DNA of 64,000 nucleotides from Fluviicola sp. (GCA_029866325.1 JARWZO010000007.1:1-64000); one strand, 5' to 3'. Numbered from the stretch's first letter, positions 43,910 through 53,256 are shown. Made by a program: numbers and translations. Notes: generated by a model not told the origin, from the letters alone.

Positions 43910-44652
43910 TGAAAAATCACTTACCTGAAGCGCAAAACGGGGTACATTACCTCACACCACCAAAAACGGCTTTCGAAGAAGTATATATCCGCTTACGCAC
44001 CAAAGAACAACGCGTTCACGACGATGCTCTTGTTCAGCAACTTCCGGTAGTTTTAGCGACTCATCCGCATGCAAAAGAATGGCAAATGCGTAAAAAAACA
44101 CAAGAGCGTTTTTGTCGTTTTCTGGCTTCGACCAATCACCCGACTATTCTAGATATCGGTTGTGGAAATGGTTGGTTCACGGCGAAAATGGCACCGTTTG
44201 CGAACGAAATACTCGGCATTGATGTCGGAACCGAAGAATTGGAGCAAGCAGCGCGTTGTTTTGGAACCGAAAACGTGAAATTTGCCTGCTGTAACGATCT
44301 TGGTTTGCTTCCCGAAGCTCAATTCGACCTCATCACCTTCAACGCCAGCGTACAGTATTTTGAACCGACAAATGCTTTTTGGGAAAGTTTGTTTCGCTTA
44401 TTGAAACCCGGTGGAGAAATTCACCTATTGGATAGCCCGATTTACGCTCCGACCGGTCAGTTAGCCGCCAAAGAACGCTCGGCAAACTACTTCGACCAAC
44501 AGCAAGAGCCCACTGCGCAATCTTACTATTATCACCTTAGTTGGAACGATCTTCCGGCAAACCATCAAGTGCGTTACCAACCGCCAAATCGGCTACTGCA
44601 GTTATTCAAAACAGATTCGCCGTTTCCGTGGGTGGTGATTTTGAAGAATTGA
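43906..44652 (+). CDS. Class I methyltransferase, 2
   Basis: 248 residues starting at the ATGATG at 43906, overlapping the previous stop; ATG 43909 is equally possible. Motif I is ILDIGCGNGWFTAKMA (about residue 85), motif II EILGIDVGTEELEQA, and the catalytic-face stretch FDLITFNASVQYFEP. GGEIHLLDSPIYAP closes the fold. Substrate unknown. Last gene of the first + strand run of the cluster; repeats and a strand switch follow. Confidence 0.82.
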   Translation: MMKNHLPEAQNGVHYLTPPKTAFEEVYIRLRTKEQRVHDDALVQQLPVVLATHPHAKEWQMRKKTQERFCRFLASTNHPTILDIGCGNGWFTAKMAPFANEILGIDVGTEELEQAARCFGTENVKFACCNDLGLLPEAQFDLITFNASVQYFEPTNAFWESLFRLLKPGGEIHLLDSPIYAPTGQLAAKERSANYFDQQQEPTAQSYYYHLSWNDLPANHQVRYQPPNRLLQLFKTDSPFPWVVILKN

Positions 44653-44699
44653 AAATGGATGGACCATTAGATACGATAAGCCATATAAAACTTGAACTA

Positions 44700-44865
44700 C
44701 TATAAAATTGTCCTGAAGGGACAAAATATAGTAGGAATGTTCGTCATAATATTCATTTTACCCCATAGGGGTAAGACATACAACGTGCAATAAATGCAAC
44801 CCCAATAAGGTGGATATTGATAGTTGTTGAGCTTTTTATCATGTTTAGTCCCTGTGAGACTGATA
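44700..44865. repeat. Cluster of short palindromic repeats
   Basis: Holds GTCCTGAAGGGAC (44710-44722), ACCCCATAGGGGT (44760-44772), CAACCCCAATAAGGTGG near 44798 and TAGTCCCTGTGAGAC near 44847. Such strings of small GGGAC/GGGGT palindromes are a known type of Bacteroidota interspersed repeat. It separates the convergent methyltransferase and GT4 genes. No gene is visible. Confidence 0.6.
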
Positions 44866-44887
44866 TGCTGAATAGCGATGTTTTGTA

Positions 44888-45862
44888 TCAAGCATCATAA
44901 ACCGCCAAATGCCCTTCAACCGTTGTCTTGATTCCATGCACTTCTCGTTCTGGTGTTGATATCACTAAAAGCGAGGCAATCATTTCAGCATCATACTCTA
45001 GATTTCCCGAAAGCGAATGAATAGTAGGATGATCCATTGCAAAACCGACCTTGTTGGCCACAACATGTGCTTGTAATGCCAAACCTTCGATAAAAATCAT
45101 TCCGAAACTTTCATACACTGAAGGATGTAATAAGAGTTTTGCCGAAGCTAAGCGTTGTTGCGTTTCTTCGTAAGAACAAAGCCCGACCAATTTTAGATGA
45201 TTTGCCAAACCACTTGCATCGATTTGTGTTTGCAAACGCTCCTGTTCCGGTCCTACACCGATGATTTCGCTTCGCAAGTGAGGAAATTGTTGCACCAGTC
45301 GACCGCAAAGCTCAACAAAGTAACCGTAATTTTTCAGCGGAATCAGACTTCCAATGCCAATCAGATCAACGGTTTTCGTAACGGCGATTGGTTCTATTTC
45401 CTGCAATCCGAATGGAACAACCGTTGACTGCCAACCCATCGATTTGAGTAATTGATCTTGGTGGAAAACCGAAAGTGAAATGAGCCCTTTCAGTGCTTTC
45501 GGATCAATCCGTTTCAGGTAGTTGTTATCCGCGAGTACATCTTGTCCCATGGCGCTGGCGATGATGGGCAGTTTGTGCTTTTTGGCTAATTGAATTCCCA
45601 AATACGTTGCTTCACCCAGCCAGAATGAATGAATGTGTGTGAACGGTTTTACTTGATGTTCCTTCGCAAACAAGCGTTTCAATCGTATCGGAATACCTAC
45701 TTTTCGCTGCAACCACTTGTTTCTACCGTTGAGTGGAATCACTGGAATTCCAAACCATGAATACGGTTCTTTTGTATACGGATAATGCAGCGCAAAAACG
45801 GTAACAGCGATTCCCTGATCGTGTAATTCGCGCACAAAAATCCAAAGTGCAGGAATGCACAT
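44888..45862 (-). CDS. GT4-family glycosyltransferase (start codon uncertain)
   Basis: At least 324 residues. The GT-B fold shows THIHSFWLGEATYLG, IIASAMGQDVLADN, IGIGSLIPLKNY, and the donor-site LLLHPSVYESFGMIFIEGLA (E-x7-E type, about residue 245). The first ATG (45862) leaves out the first strand, but the frame stays open upstream for 15-16 residues reading IAIITPGFSANEQDS, exactly what a GT4 start looks like. No ATG, GTG or TTG lies between an in-frame TAA and 45862. An ATA codon at 45907-45905, five bases after the neighbour's stop, sits where the ATG should be. It probably acts in glycan assembly with the GT39-like neighbour. Confidence 0.85.
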   Translation of the reverse strand: MCIPALWIFVRELHDQGIAVTVFALHYPYTKEPYSWFGIPVIPLNGRNKWLQRKVGIPIRLKRLFAKEHQVKPFTHIHSFWLGEATYLGIQLAKKHKLPIIASAMGQDVLADNNYLKRIDPKALKGLISLSVFHQDQLLKSMGWQSTVVPFGLQEIEPIAVTKTVDLIGIGSLIPLKNYGYFVELCGRLVQQFPHLRSEIIGVGPEQERLQTQIDASGLANHLKLVGLCSYEETQQRLASAKLLLHPSVYESFGMIFIEGLALQAHVVANKVGFAMDHPTIHSLSGNLEYDAEMIASLLVISTPEREVHGIKTTVEGHLAVYDA

Positions 45863-45911
45863 GCTATCTTGCTCGTTTGCCGAAAAGCCCGGCGTAATGA
45901 TCGCTATATGT

Positions 45912-47336
45912 TTATCGGATGCGATAGATGTACCAATTATCGGTTAAACGTTGAAGTGTATCGAGATCGCATTGGTCTTTCAAACGGTTCCAATTGCGCA
46001 TAACGCGGTGATTTTTCCATTGCTCTTTGAATTGGGTTTCATTAAAAACAACCAAGGCTCCTTTTTCAAAGGTATCATAATCTGCCATGAAAAAGTTGTT
46101 TACACGGTTGTTGATGCCATAAGACGGAAACGATTGATCGACAAAAAAACTGTAGATCGATTCATTTTTTGCTTCGACTTTTACCGCCATCACCACTTCT
46201 TTTTCCAGACGATGCGCAGCCAATGTTTTCCGGAAAGAATAAACCCCGAAAGCACCGTTAAACAACACTACCACAATGACAAAAACACTAGTGAGTTTCC
46301 GTTTTTTCAACCATTCAAAACAACTGTCGAAAGCCGGAAACATTGCAATCAACACAAGCAAATGACTTACTACCAAAAAGCGGTAATTCTGAGTTTCGAT
46401 ACCTCCCAAAAACAAGAGGTAAATTCCGGCAATGAGCAAGAAGCGGAAACTGTTTTTATCGAGTGATCGGTAAAAGGGTACCAACAACAAACCGATGCTC
46501 AAATATCCAATATGCAGGAAATTACCGAAAATATACAGCACATTCGGTACGGAGTTGTTTGCTATACCGTCTCTGCTCACAAATTCCATGGCGAAAAAAT
46601 GACCCAACGACCAATTACCCAATCGATAAGCCGATTCGATCAAGAGATTATTGTTCCAGTAAATGAACACTGCTGCTAATCCGGATAACATTGCCAAAAT
46701 ACAGATACGAACAATTGTGGTTCGTCTTTTCAGCCAATGTATTACCGAATGTCCAACGGGAATGAGCAATAAAGGAACACACGCATATCGGGTAAAAAAA
46801 GCCAACGCTGCAAAGCAAAAAACAGCCAACAACCAACTTATAGAAGACTCTTTTAGAAACCGAATGTAGGCGTAAATCATCGCCAAAATCAGGAACGCTG
46901 TGAGTATGTCACTCATCACCAAAAATCCGGCACGCACGAAGTAAATCTGAGTTGCAGCACCTAACATGATGAACAACGATCCGTCTTTGTTCCACACAAA
47001 CCGAATGATGGATCGGGCCATGAACAAACTCCCGATGAGTGACAATAAGGAAACAATTCGCAGCGACCACAACACACTCAAACCTGTAAAACTAAGTGCT
47101 GCTCCGGATGCTGAATATCCTTTCGGCCAGAAAAAAGAAGCGGCTTTATTTCCACTAATCCATTCGGTTTTCAGTTGTTTGGCAAACGACAAATAGGTGT
47201 GGCTGTCTTGACCATAGAGTCCATTAAAATCAATCTGCAAGGTTCCAAAAAACAAGAGCACTACCGGCACTACCAAATACAACCACTTAGTGCGTTGTTG
47301 TATGGAAATTTGCCGGAATGTATTGGAATTGTGCAT
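45912..47336 (-). CDS. GT39/ArnT-like membrane glycosyltransferase
   Basis: 474 residues from MHNSNTF (47336); an upstream TTG or ATG could add up to 15. About ten to eleven membrane segments. The first periplasmic loop has the family's acidic motif (NGLYGQDSHTYLSF, about residue 40) followed by amphipathic helices; later loops are Tyr/Trp/Arg-rich. The C-terminal 90 residues are soluble. Such enzymes use polyprenyl-phosphate sugars on the periplasmic face. Donor and acceptor unknown. It ends just before the GT4 coding frame (coupled), and is divergent from the arylsulfotransferase gene. Confidence 0.72.
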   Translation of the reverse strand: MHNSNTFRQISIQQRTKWLYLVVPVVLLFFGTLQIDFNGLYGQDSHTYLSFAKQLKTEWISGNKAASFFWPKGYSASGAALSFTGLSVLWSLRIVSLLSLIGSLFMARSIIRFVWNKDGSLFIMLGAATQIYFVRAGFLVMSDILTAFLILAMIYAYIRFLKESSISWLLAVFCFAALAFFTRYACVPLLLIPVGHSVIHWLKRRTTIVRICILAMLSGLAAVFIYWNNNLLIESAYRLGNWSLGHFFAMEFVSRDGIANNSVPNVLYIFGNFLHIGYLSIGLLLVPFYRSLDKNSFRFLLIAGIYLLFLGGIETQNYRFLVVSHLLVLIAMFPAFDSCFEWLKKRKLTSVFVIVVVLFNGAFGVYSFRKTLAAHRLEKEVVMAVKVEAKNESIYSFFVDQSFPSYGINNRVNNFFMADYDTFEKGALVVFNETQFKEQWKNHRVMRNWNRLKDQCDLDTLQRLTDNWYIYRIR

Positions 47337-47438
47337 GATCAATCGCTCCCTTTTCCAATGCATCATCGCTAATTTGAGCAATTAAAATGCAGTTGGTCAA
47401 CCAAATTTACATTACTTTGCGAGAACCAATTCAAAAAA

Positions 47439-48974
47439 ATGCTACACTTCTCGAATAACTGCTTTCGCTTGGTGGCACTGTTGATCATTGCCACCAACAC
47501 TTTCGGTCAGAGCTACTTTCCTCCGGTTCCGTCAGCAGTTTACCCTTACGAATTTGAAAACAACGGTCTTACAGACCAACGTTATTTCCTTTTTACGCCC
47601 TTCAAACTTGTAACTCAACCATCAGCACCTGGCTACAAAACACCCAAACCAATCATTGTAGATCAAAACGGTGCCTTGGTTTGGTATGCCGACGAAAGCA
47701 CTGCTGCATTTAGTTTAGACTTAAAGTGGTATGCCACTCAACTACAATATTCTTATACCGTAGTCGATAATCAAGAAACGATGGTAGTGATCATGGATGA
47801 TCAATTTGCAATTGTAGACACATTACGAGCCATCGATGGCGAAGCAGATGTGCATGATGTGCAGCGCGCCGCTAATGGAAACTGGTTACTCACCACCGAA
47901 TATTATGATACTGTTGATCTTTCAGCGTATACGTTTGGTGGAACTCAGGGAAGTGCCTCTACTGTAATACAAGGATTTGGCTGGCAAGAAATTGATCCTA
48001 GCGGAAACTTGGTGTATGAATGGAATAGCAATGACTACATTGATCCGGTTACAGAATTTTATAACTTCTACGGCTATGCAGCCGATCCCTTTGATTATTG
48101 CCATGGGAATGCTATAGAAGAAGACGTTGATGGAAACTTGCTTTTATCGTTCAGGCACTTAAATGCCATTTATAAGGTGAATCGTTTAACCGGAGGAGTA
48201 ATTTGGAAATTGGGCGGACAATCGTCTGACTTTACTTTTCCGAATGATGATGGCTTTAGTGGTCAGCATGACATACGCAGATTGCCAAATGGTAATTATT
48301 CGCTTTACGACAACGCCAATATGTCGCCACCGCCTAGAAAATCTCGTGGAGTTGAATATACGCTCGACACCGTGAATTGGACGGCAACGAAAGTCAATGA
48401 AATCATTCATCCGGAGGAATTTTTTGCGCGAGCTATGGGCAATTTTCAGCAAACTGCGGCAAACGAATCAATGATCTGTTATGGATGGTGTAACCGCCCA
48501 AACCCAAGCGCCACCTTATTTGATGCTGGTGAACTTCCGCTGGCACAATTCTATTTCGTCGATTCGGTAGTGAGTTATCGTTGTCATGTAGAATCCGATT
48601 TAACGATCAACCGACCGGAAATAACCTGTGAATGGAATGGCAACGAGTGGCAATTGACCGCCGTGAATCCTGCGGCAGCATACTTGTGGTCTACCGGAGA
48701 AACAACTTCGGCTATCACTATCACTCAAACAGGCTATTATCAATTGTGGGTTCCGGGAGCTTCCGGTCATATCGGTTCCACGTTGGTAAATGTTACCGAT
48801 ATTAACAATCCTTGTTCATTCGTTGGTTTGGATGAATTGAGCACAAAAACGGAGCTATCGTTTGTGTTGGTTGACTTAGTGGGACATCGTGTTGTAAATC
48901 CTAAACCCGATTGTTTATACATCAAACTTTTTGCGGATGGCAGTACGGAAAAATGGGTATTCGGATCAGAATAA
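47439..48974 (+). CDS. Secreted arylsulfotransferase-family protein
   Basis: 511 residues with a signal peptide ending NTFGQ (about 23). The middle matches the ASST propeller family: ADVHDVQRAANGNWLL, CHGNAIEEDVDGNLLLSFRHLNAIYKVNR, GGVIWKLGG, GQHDIRRLPNGNYSLYDN (about 125-300), with conserved His in HDV, CHG and QHD. ASST enzymes move sulfate between phenolic compounds without PAPS; many relatives are uncharacterised. The last 45 residues (VDLVGHRV...LYIKLFADGSTEKWVFG) look like a degenerate T9SS type A tail. It is near, but not coupled to, the glycan genes. Confidence 0.78.
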   Translation: MLHFSNNCFRLVALLIIATNTFGQSYFPPVPSAVYPYEFENNGLTDQRYFLFTPFKLVTQPSAPGYKTPKPIIVDQNGALVWYADESTAAFSLDLKWYATQLQYSYTVVDNQETMVVIMDDQFAIVDTLRAIDGEADVHDVQRAANGNWLLTTEYYDTVDLSAYTFGGTQGSASTVIQGFGWQEIDPSGNLVYEWNSNDYIDPVTEFYNFYGYAADPFDYCHGNAIEEDVDGNLLLSFRHLNAIYKVNRLTGGVIWKLGGQSSDFTFPNDDGFSGQHDIRRLPNGNYSLYDNANMSPPPRKSRGVEYTLDTVNWTATKVNEIIHPEEFFARAMGNFQQTAANESMICYGWCNRPNPSATLFDAGELPLAQFYFVDSVVSYRCHVESDLTINRPEITCEWNGNEWQLTAVNPAAAYLWSTGETTSAITITQTGYYQLWVPGASGHIGSTLVNVTDINNPCSFVGLDELSTKTELSFVLVDLVGHRVVNPKPDCLYIKLFADGSTEKWVFGSE

Positions 48975-49084
48975 TTTAATCGAAAGGTGCTAAAAATCGC
49001 CATAAAGGCTTAACCTTTTTTGAAGGATGAACTTGTTAAGATGACAAAGACGATACACGGAAATCACCTTTGTGACCCCAACAA

Positions 49085-49125
49085 GTCAAACTTATCCTTT
49101 TTTCTTTGTGTCTTTGTGATGAACA
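49085..49125. repeat. TTTGTGTCTTTGTGAT-type interspersed repeat fragment
   Basis: CTTTGTGTCTTTGTGATGA lies just upstream of the metallophosphoesterase gene and fits the widespread Bacteroidota CTTTGTG interspersed repeats that sit between genes. Only one copy is seen here. Confidence 0.35.
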
Positions 49126-49156
49126 AATGTATTTTTACACTCAAATATTTCACTGT

Positions 49157-50002
49157 ATGAGACTTTACATACTTGCTTTGTTGAGCTTGGGCTCGTTATT
49201 GTTTGTAGGATGTGCGGAAGAAACCGGACGAGAAGACTTGCATTTTTATGTTGCCGGGCATGTATGCGGCGGGCCGGTTGATACACTTGGCGGTTTATAC
49301 AAACCGTTTCAGGCTTATTTCGATAAAACGTGCAAAGACAAAACCATTGACTTCGGAGTATTCTCAGGTGATATCGTTTACAAATGCGATGCGCCGACTT
49401 GGACAACCATCGATCAAGCCATTAAAAAAAGCCCATACAAAGTGTATTTCGCACCCGGAAATCAAGATTTGCGTGACAGAGCCTTGTATGAAAACCGCTA
49501 TGGTAAAGGGAACCAGCATTTCGAGAAAGGAAATTGCTTGTTTATCATTTGGGATGTCTTAGAGAATGGCTGGAATGTTTCAGACAAACAATTGAATGAG
49601 TTTCTGAAATTGACCTCAAAGAAACAATACGACAACGTGTTTATTTTTGTTCATCAAGTCATTTGGCAAGACCAGAGACTCACTCCCCAAATTATTCCGA
49701 ACGATACCGAGGGTAGAGCTCCTGCCAATCAATTCTTTCCTGCCACTATTCAGGCACTCAGTCAAACAGAAACACCTGTATTTGTATTAGCCGGAGATGT
49801 TGGCGCGAAACCTATTGGCAGCGAATTGACCATTCATCAGTATAAAAACGTGCGTTTCGTGGCATCCGGAATGGGTGGTGGAAAATGGGACAATGTAATT
49901 GATGTAACGGTAAAAGATGGAAAAGCGAGTATAAACATTGATTACCTTAACGGGAACAAATCGATGAACATAGATGAGCACTACGTTCCGATTGTATTTT
50001 AA
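49157..50002 (+). CDS. Metallophosphoesterase-like lipoprotein
   Basis: 281 residues from MRLYILALL, which gives a lipoprotein signal ending in LFVGC (Cys about 20). Calcineurin-like motifs appear in order: VAGHVCGGP, FGVFSGDIVY, FAPGNQDLRD, FVHQVIW and LAGDVGAKP. The usual GNHD is GNQD: the metal-binding Asn is kept but the catalytic His is Gln, so activity could be altered. It is anchored at the envelope. The next radical SAM gene begins 2 bases after its stop, tying it to the cluster. Confidence 0.75.
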   Translation: MRLYILALLSLGSLLFVGCAEETGREDLHFYVAGHVCGGPVDTLGGLYKPFQAYFDKTCKDKTIDFGVFSGDIVYKCDAPTWTTIDQAIKKSPYKVYFAPGNQDLRDRALYENRYGKGNQHFEKGNCLFIIWDVLENGWNVSDKQLNEFLKLTSKKQYDNVFIFVHQVIWQDQRLTPQIIPNDTEGRAPANQFFPATIQALSQTETPVFVLAGDVGAKPIGSELTIHQYKNVRFVASGMGGGKWDNVIDVTVKDGKASINIDYLNGNKSMNIDEHYVPIVF

Positions 50003-50004
50003 AC

Positions 50005-51525
50005 ATGATTCATACATCCGTTGTCTTATTTAATCCGCGCAGTGCCGATTCAAAGCACCGCATTCCCAACTCTATTTTGCAGGTGGGCGGTTCCATCGAC
50101 GGACTGTATGACTATTTTTTCGTAGACGGAAACCTGGAGCAAAATCCGCTGGAACGCATCATTGAATTGATCGAACAACACCAAGTAGGTTATGTGGGAA
50201 TGACGGTAATGCCCGGTCCACAATTGCGGCAAGCCATTCCGTATGTGAAAATCATCAAAGAACGTTTTCCGCACATTACTATGATTTGGGGAGGATATTT
50301 TGCCGCTAATCAATACCAGGTTGCACTCAATTCGGGTTACGTAGATTATGTGATCAGCGGTCCGGGTGACGAAGCATTTCCTAGCTTGCTCAAACACTTG
50401 GAAAATCCGGAATCTATCGCCATTGATACCATTCCGAACCTCATTTACAAGGAAGGCGACGCGTTCGTGAAAACACGCAAGGAAGCCATTCCTGACATGG
50501 ATAATTTACCACCGTTTCCTTACTTGAAACTGAACGAATTTTATCCGCTAAAAAATTACGTCGCCAAAACGTTTATGGGAAACAGAACGGTGGCGTATCA
50601 CTCCAGTTTCGGTTGTCCTTTTACCTGCTCGTTTTGCGCAGTTGTTCCTATTTACAATGCTCGCTGGAAAGGATTAAAACCCACACGCATTACTCACGAT
50701 TTGGAATGGTTGAAAGAACAGTACAATATTGATGCGGTAGAGTTTTACGACAATAACTTCTTTACGTCGCGCACGCGGGTGGTTGAATTTGCTAAGAGCA
50801 TTCAGCACCTCAACCTCACGTGGTGGGGCGAAGGCAGAATTGATACGATTAATAAATACACCGACGACGACCTGCGTTTGATGAAACAGGCCGGACTCAA
50901 AATGATCTTTCTGGGCGCTGAAACCGGCAACGACGAAGTCCTGAAACAGATGGACAAAGGCGGTACACAAACCGGACAGCAGATCAAAGAATTTGCAGCG
51001 CGTTTGCGCAAGTTCGACATCATTCCCGAATACAGTTTTGTGCTGGGAATGCCGGGTAAAGACGCCAAACAAGTCACCAAACAGATTGAAGAAGATTTGC
51101 GGTTTATTCAGGAAATCAAGCGCTTGAATCCGGATACGGAAATCATCATTTACGTATACAGCCCTGTTCCCACCGAAGGTAGCGATTTGTATGCCGAAAT
51201 TCAGGCACAAGGTTTTCAATTTCCGCAGGTATTGGAAGATTGGCTTTCACCGGCTTGGGAACGTTTCGACCAACGAAAAAATCCGCTTACTCCATGGCTA
51301 ACACCCAAACACATTAAGCGTATAAAAAACTTCGAAACGGTACTGAACGGCTATTTTCCTACCAAAAGTGATTTCCGCATTCGAGGCTGGAAAAAGGCTT
51401 TATTACGCGCTGTTTCCTTTTGGCGTTATCACCTAAAAGTATATGCTTATCCTTATGAAATCAAGTTTCTGATGAAAATTTGGAAGTACCGTCAACCGGA
51501 AGAACAAGGATTTTATTCGGAATGA
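50005..51525 (+). CDS. B12-binding-type radical SAM enzyme, 3
   Basis: 506 residues. A cobalamin-type N-terminal domain (GYVGMTVMPGPQLRQA, MIWGGYFAANQY, VISGPGDEAFPSL, about 55-135) without a DxHxxG motif. The radical SAM barrel holds CPFTCSFC (about 204), then EFYDNNFF, IFLGAETGNDEVLKQMDKGG and YSFVLGMPGKD. A basic C-terminal extension of about 90 residues ends the protein. It is more distant from the two paralogues at 40354 and 42557 than they are from each other. Its stop overlaps the next methyltransferase start (ATGA). Confidence 0.85.
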   Translation: MIHTSVVLFNPRSADSKHRIPNSILQVGGSIDGLYDYFFVDGNLEQNPLERIIELIEQHQVGYVGMTVMPGPQLRQAIPYVKIIKERFPHITMIWGGYFAANQYQVALNSGYVDYVISGPGDEAFPSLLKHLENPESIAIDTIPNLIYKEGDAFVKTRKEAIPDMDNLPPFPYLKLNEFYPLKNYVAKTFMGNRTVAYHSSFGCPFTCSFCAVVPIYNARWKGLKPTRITHDLEWLKEQYNIDAVEFYDNNFFTSRTRVVEFAKSIQHLNLTWWGEGRIDTINKYTDDDLRLMKQAGLKMIFLGAETGNDEVLKQMDKGGTQTGQQIKEFAARLRKFDIIPEYSFVLGMPGKDAKQVTKQIEEDLRFIQEIKRLNPDTEIIIYVYSPVPTEGSDLYAEIQAQGFQFPQVLEDWLSPAWERFDQRKNPLTPWLTPKHIKRIKNFETVLNGYFPTKSDFRIRGWKKALLRAVSFWRYHLKVYAYPYEIKFLMKIWKYRQPEEQGFYSE

Positions 51526-52190
51526 GAGCCACATTAAAACGCATTGCTTATCCGTTTTTGTCGCGCTGGTATCACCGAAAAACAAAAAGTGAACAACGCT
51601 ACAGTAATCACGGTATTTCTCTCACGATCCTGCCGGGCGTGTTTCATCCGGGTTTGTTTTTGTCGACCAATATTTTCATTCGTTTTCTAGCTCAACAACC
51701 GCTTCAAGGAAAGCGTATATTAGAACTGGGTGCCGGAAGCGGTTTGATCAGTTTCTACGCACAAAAAAATGGAGCGATTGTAACCGCTACAGATATCAAT
51801 CCGCAAGCCATAGTAGGATTACGCATTAACGCAAAAACCAACAATTTGCCTCTTAGCGTGATTGAAACAAGTTTACTCAGCGGTTTGCAAGTGAATGATT
51901 TCGACATCGTAGTAATCAATCCGCCGTATTACCCCAAACAAGCCCAGAATGTGCAGGAAGTCGCTTTTTACTGCGGAGAAGATTTTGAGTATTTCAAGGA
52001 ACTGTTCGGGCAGCTTTCCGATCAAAAATTGCAAAAATCATGTGCGGTTTATATGATTTTATCCGAAGATTGCCGAATTTCACATATCCAAGAACTGGCA
52101 GTAGCGCAACAGATTGGCTTTTCGGAAGTCTTTGCAACAAAAAAATGGGGAGAACGCAATTACATTTTTCAACTGAGCAGGAATGAGTAA
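51522..52190 (+). CDS. Class I methyltransferase with NPPY motif, 3
   Basis: 222 residues starting at MRATLKRIAYPF (ATG overlapping the previous stop). Motif I is ILELGAGSGLISFYA, motif II IVTATDINPQAI, and motif IV IVVINPPYYPKQ. NPPY is typical of methyltransferases that act on planar nitrogen (HemK/PrmC, DNA or RNA N-methylases), which sets it apart from the other two in the cluster. Substrate unknown. It overlaps the SPASM radical SAM gene by 8 bases. Confidence 0.82.
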   Translation: MRATLKRIAYPFLSRWYHRKTKSEQRYSNHGISLTILPGVFHPGLFLSTNIFIRFLAQQPLQGKRILELGAGSGLISFYAQKNGAIVTATDINPQAIVGLRINAKTNNLPLSVIETSLLSGLQVNDFDIVVINPPYYPKQAQNVQEVAFYCGEDFEYFKELFGQLSDQKLQKSCAVYMILSEDCRISHIQELAVAQQIGFSEVFATKKWGERNYIFQLSRNE

Positions 52191-53256
52191 ACTGGCTACC
52201 ATCAACCGCAAGTTGTATCCGCAACACTTGTTCCACGGTCCGCAGTGGATGGTGCTCGGTGTGAACAATATTTGCAACCTGCATTGTAAAATGTGTGATG
52301 TAGGAACCCAACAGCTAGACACGAATTTTGCCGTAAACCTGGTTGGAACCCATCCTTTGCACATGCCCATGGAATTGTTTCAGCGCATTGCCGACCAAAC
52401 CAAAAAGTATTACCCAAACACCAAATTGGGGTATGCTTTTACAGAGCCATTGGTGTATAAACACTTGGAAGAATCGCTTGCGTACGCTGACAAATTAGGA
52501 TTGTACACTGCCATTACAACCAATGCGTTGAACTTGCGTCAGAAAGCAGATATGCTGGTCAACGGTGGATTGAACAAACTGTTCATTTCACTGGATGGTC
52601 CGGAAGACATTCACAACGAAATTCGCGGACATAAATCGAGTCACCAACGCGCGTTGGAAGGCATAGAAGCTATTCTCAGTAAAAAAGACATGACCATCGG
52701 GGTGTTTTGTGTGATTACCGAATGGAACATTGGTCATTTAGAACGTTTTCTGGAAGAACTGAAGCGTTTCCCGCTGGAACAAGTCGGCTTTATGCACTCC
52801 AACTTCATCACACAAGCCAATTCAGATGCGCACAATCAACTTTTTGGTGAACACTACAAAGCCACCACTTCCAACATAGACGGCATCGACTTCACAGCTT
52901 ACAATTTCGAGTTATTGGAACAAGAATTAGCAGCCATTTCAGCAGCCAAGCATCCATTTCCGGTAACGGTACACCCGCCTGTTTTCTCGAAAACCGAGTT
53001 GGAACGCTACTACCTGCATCCGGAACAAAAAGTGGGAAAAACCTGCCTGGATGCGTTCCACAACATCATGATCAAATCAGACGGTAGCGTGATTCCGGCT
53101 CACGGACGCTGCTACAACCTCAACGTCGGGAATGTGTATGAGCAAGAACTGAATCAGATTTGGAACTCAAAAGAAATTTCAGGATTGCGAAAAGCGTTGA
53201 CGAAGAACGGAGGTTTGCTGCCGGCATGTACGAGGTGTTGTTCGGCGGTGGGGTGA
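52183..53256 (+). CDS. Radical SAM enzyme with SPASM-type C-terminus
   Basis: 357 residues. The radical SAM motif is CNLHCKMC (about residue 31), followed by GYAFTEPLVYKHLEE and LFISLDGPEDIHN. The C-terminal SPASM-like region has CLDAFHNIMIKSDGSVIPAHGRC (about 290-312), GNVYEQELNQIWNS and a Cys-rich tail CTRCCSAVG, supplying ligands for an auxiliary cluster. Such enzymes modify peptides or link sugars and lipids. Last gene of the cluster. Its final 66 bases recur at 60213-60278, marking the boundary of a likely insertion. Confidence 0.87.
   Translation: MSKLATINRKLYPQHLFHGPQWMVLGVNNICNLHCKMCDVGTQQLDTNFAVNLVGTHPLHMPMELFQRIADQTKKYYPNTKLGYAFTEPLVYKHLEESLAYADKLGLYTAITTNALNLRQKADMLVNGGLNKLFISLDGPEDIHNEIRGHKSSHQRALEGIEAILSKKDMTIGVFCVITEWNIGHLERFLEELKRFPLEQVGFMHSNFITQANSDAHNQLFGEHYKATTSNIDGIDFTAYNFELLEQELAAISAAKHPFPVTVHPPVFSKTELERYYLHPEQKVGKTCLDAFHNIMIKSDGSVIPAHGRCYNLNVGNVYEQELNQIWNSKEISGLRKALTKNGGLLPACTRCCSAVG
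53191..53256 (+). repeat. Left copy of 66-bp direct repeat (3' end of radical SAM gene)
   Basis: The last 22 codons of the SPASM gene. Aligned with 60213-60278, the final 38 bases (53219-53256) are identical. The 28 bases before them show six differences, five synonymous and one Ala/Val. This is the left border of the 7-kb segment that follows. Confidence 0.85.
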
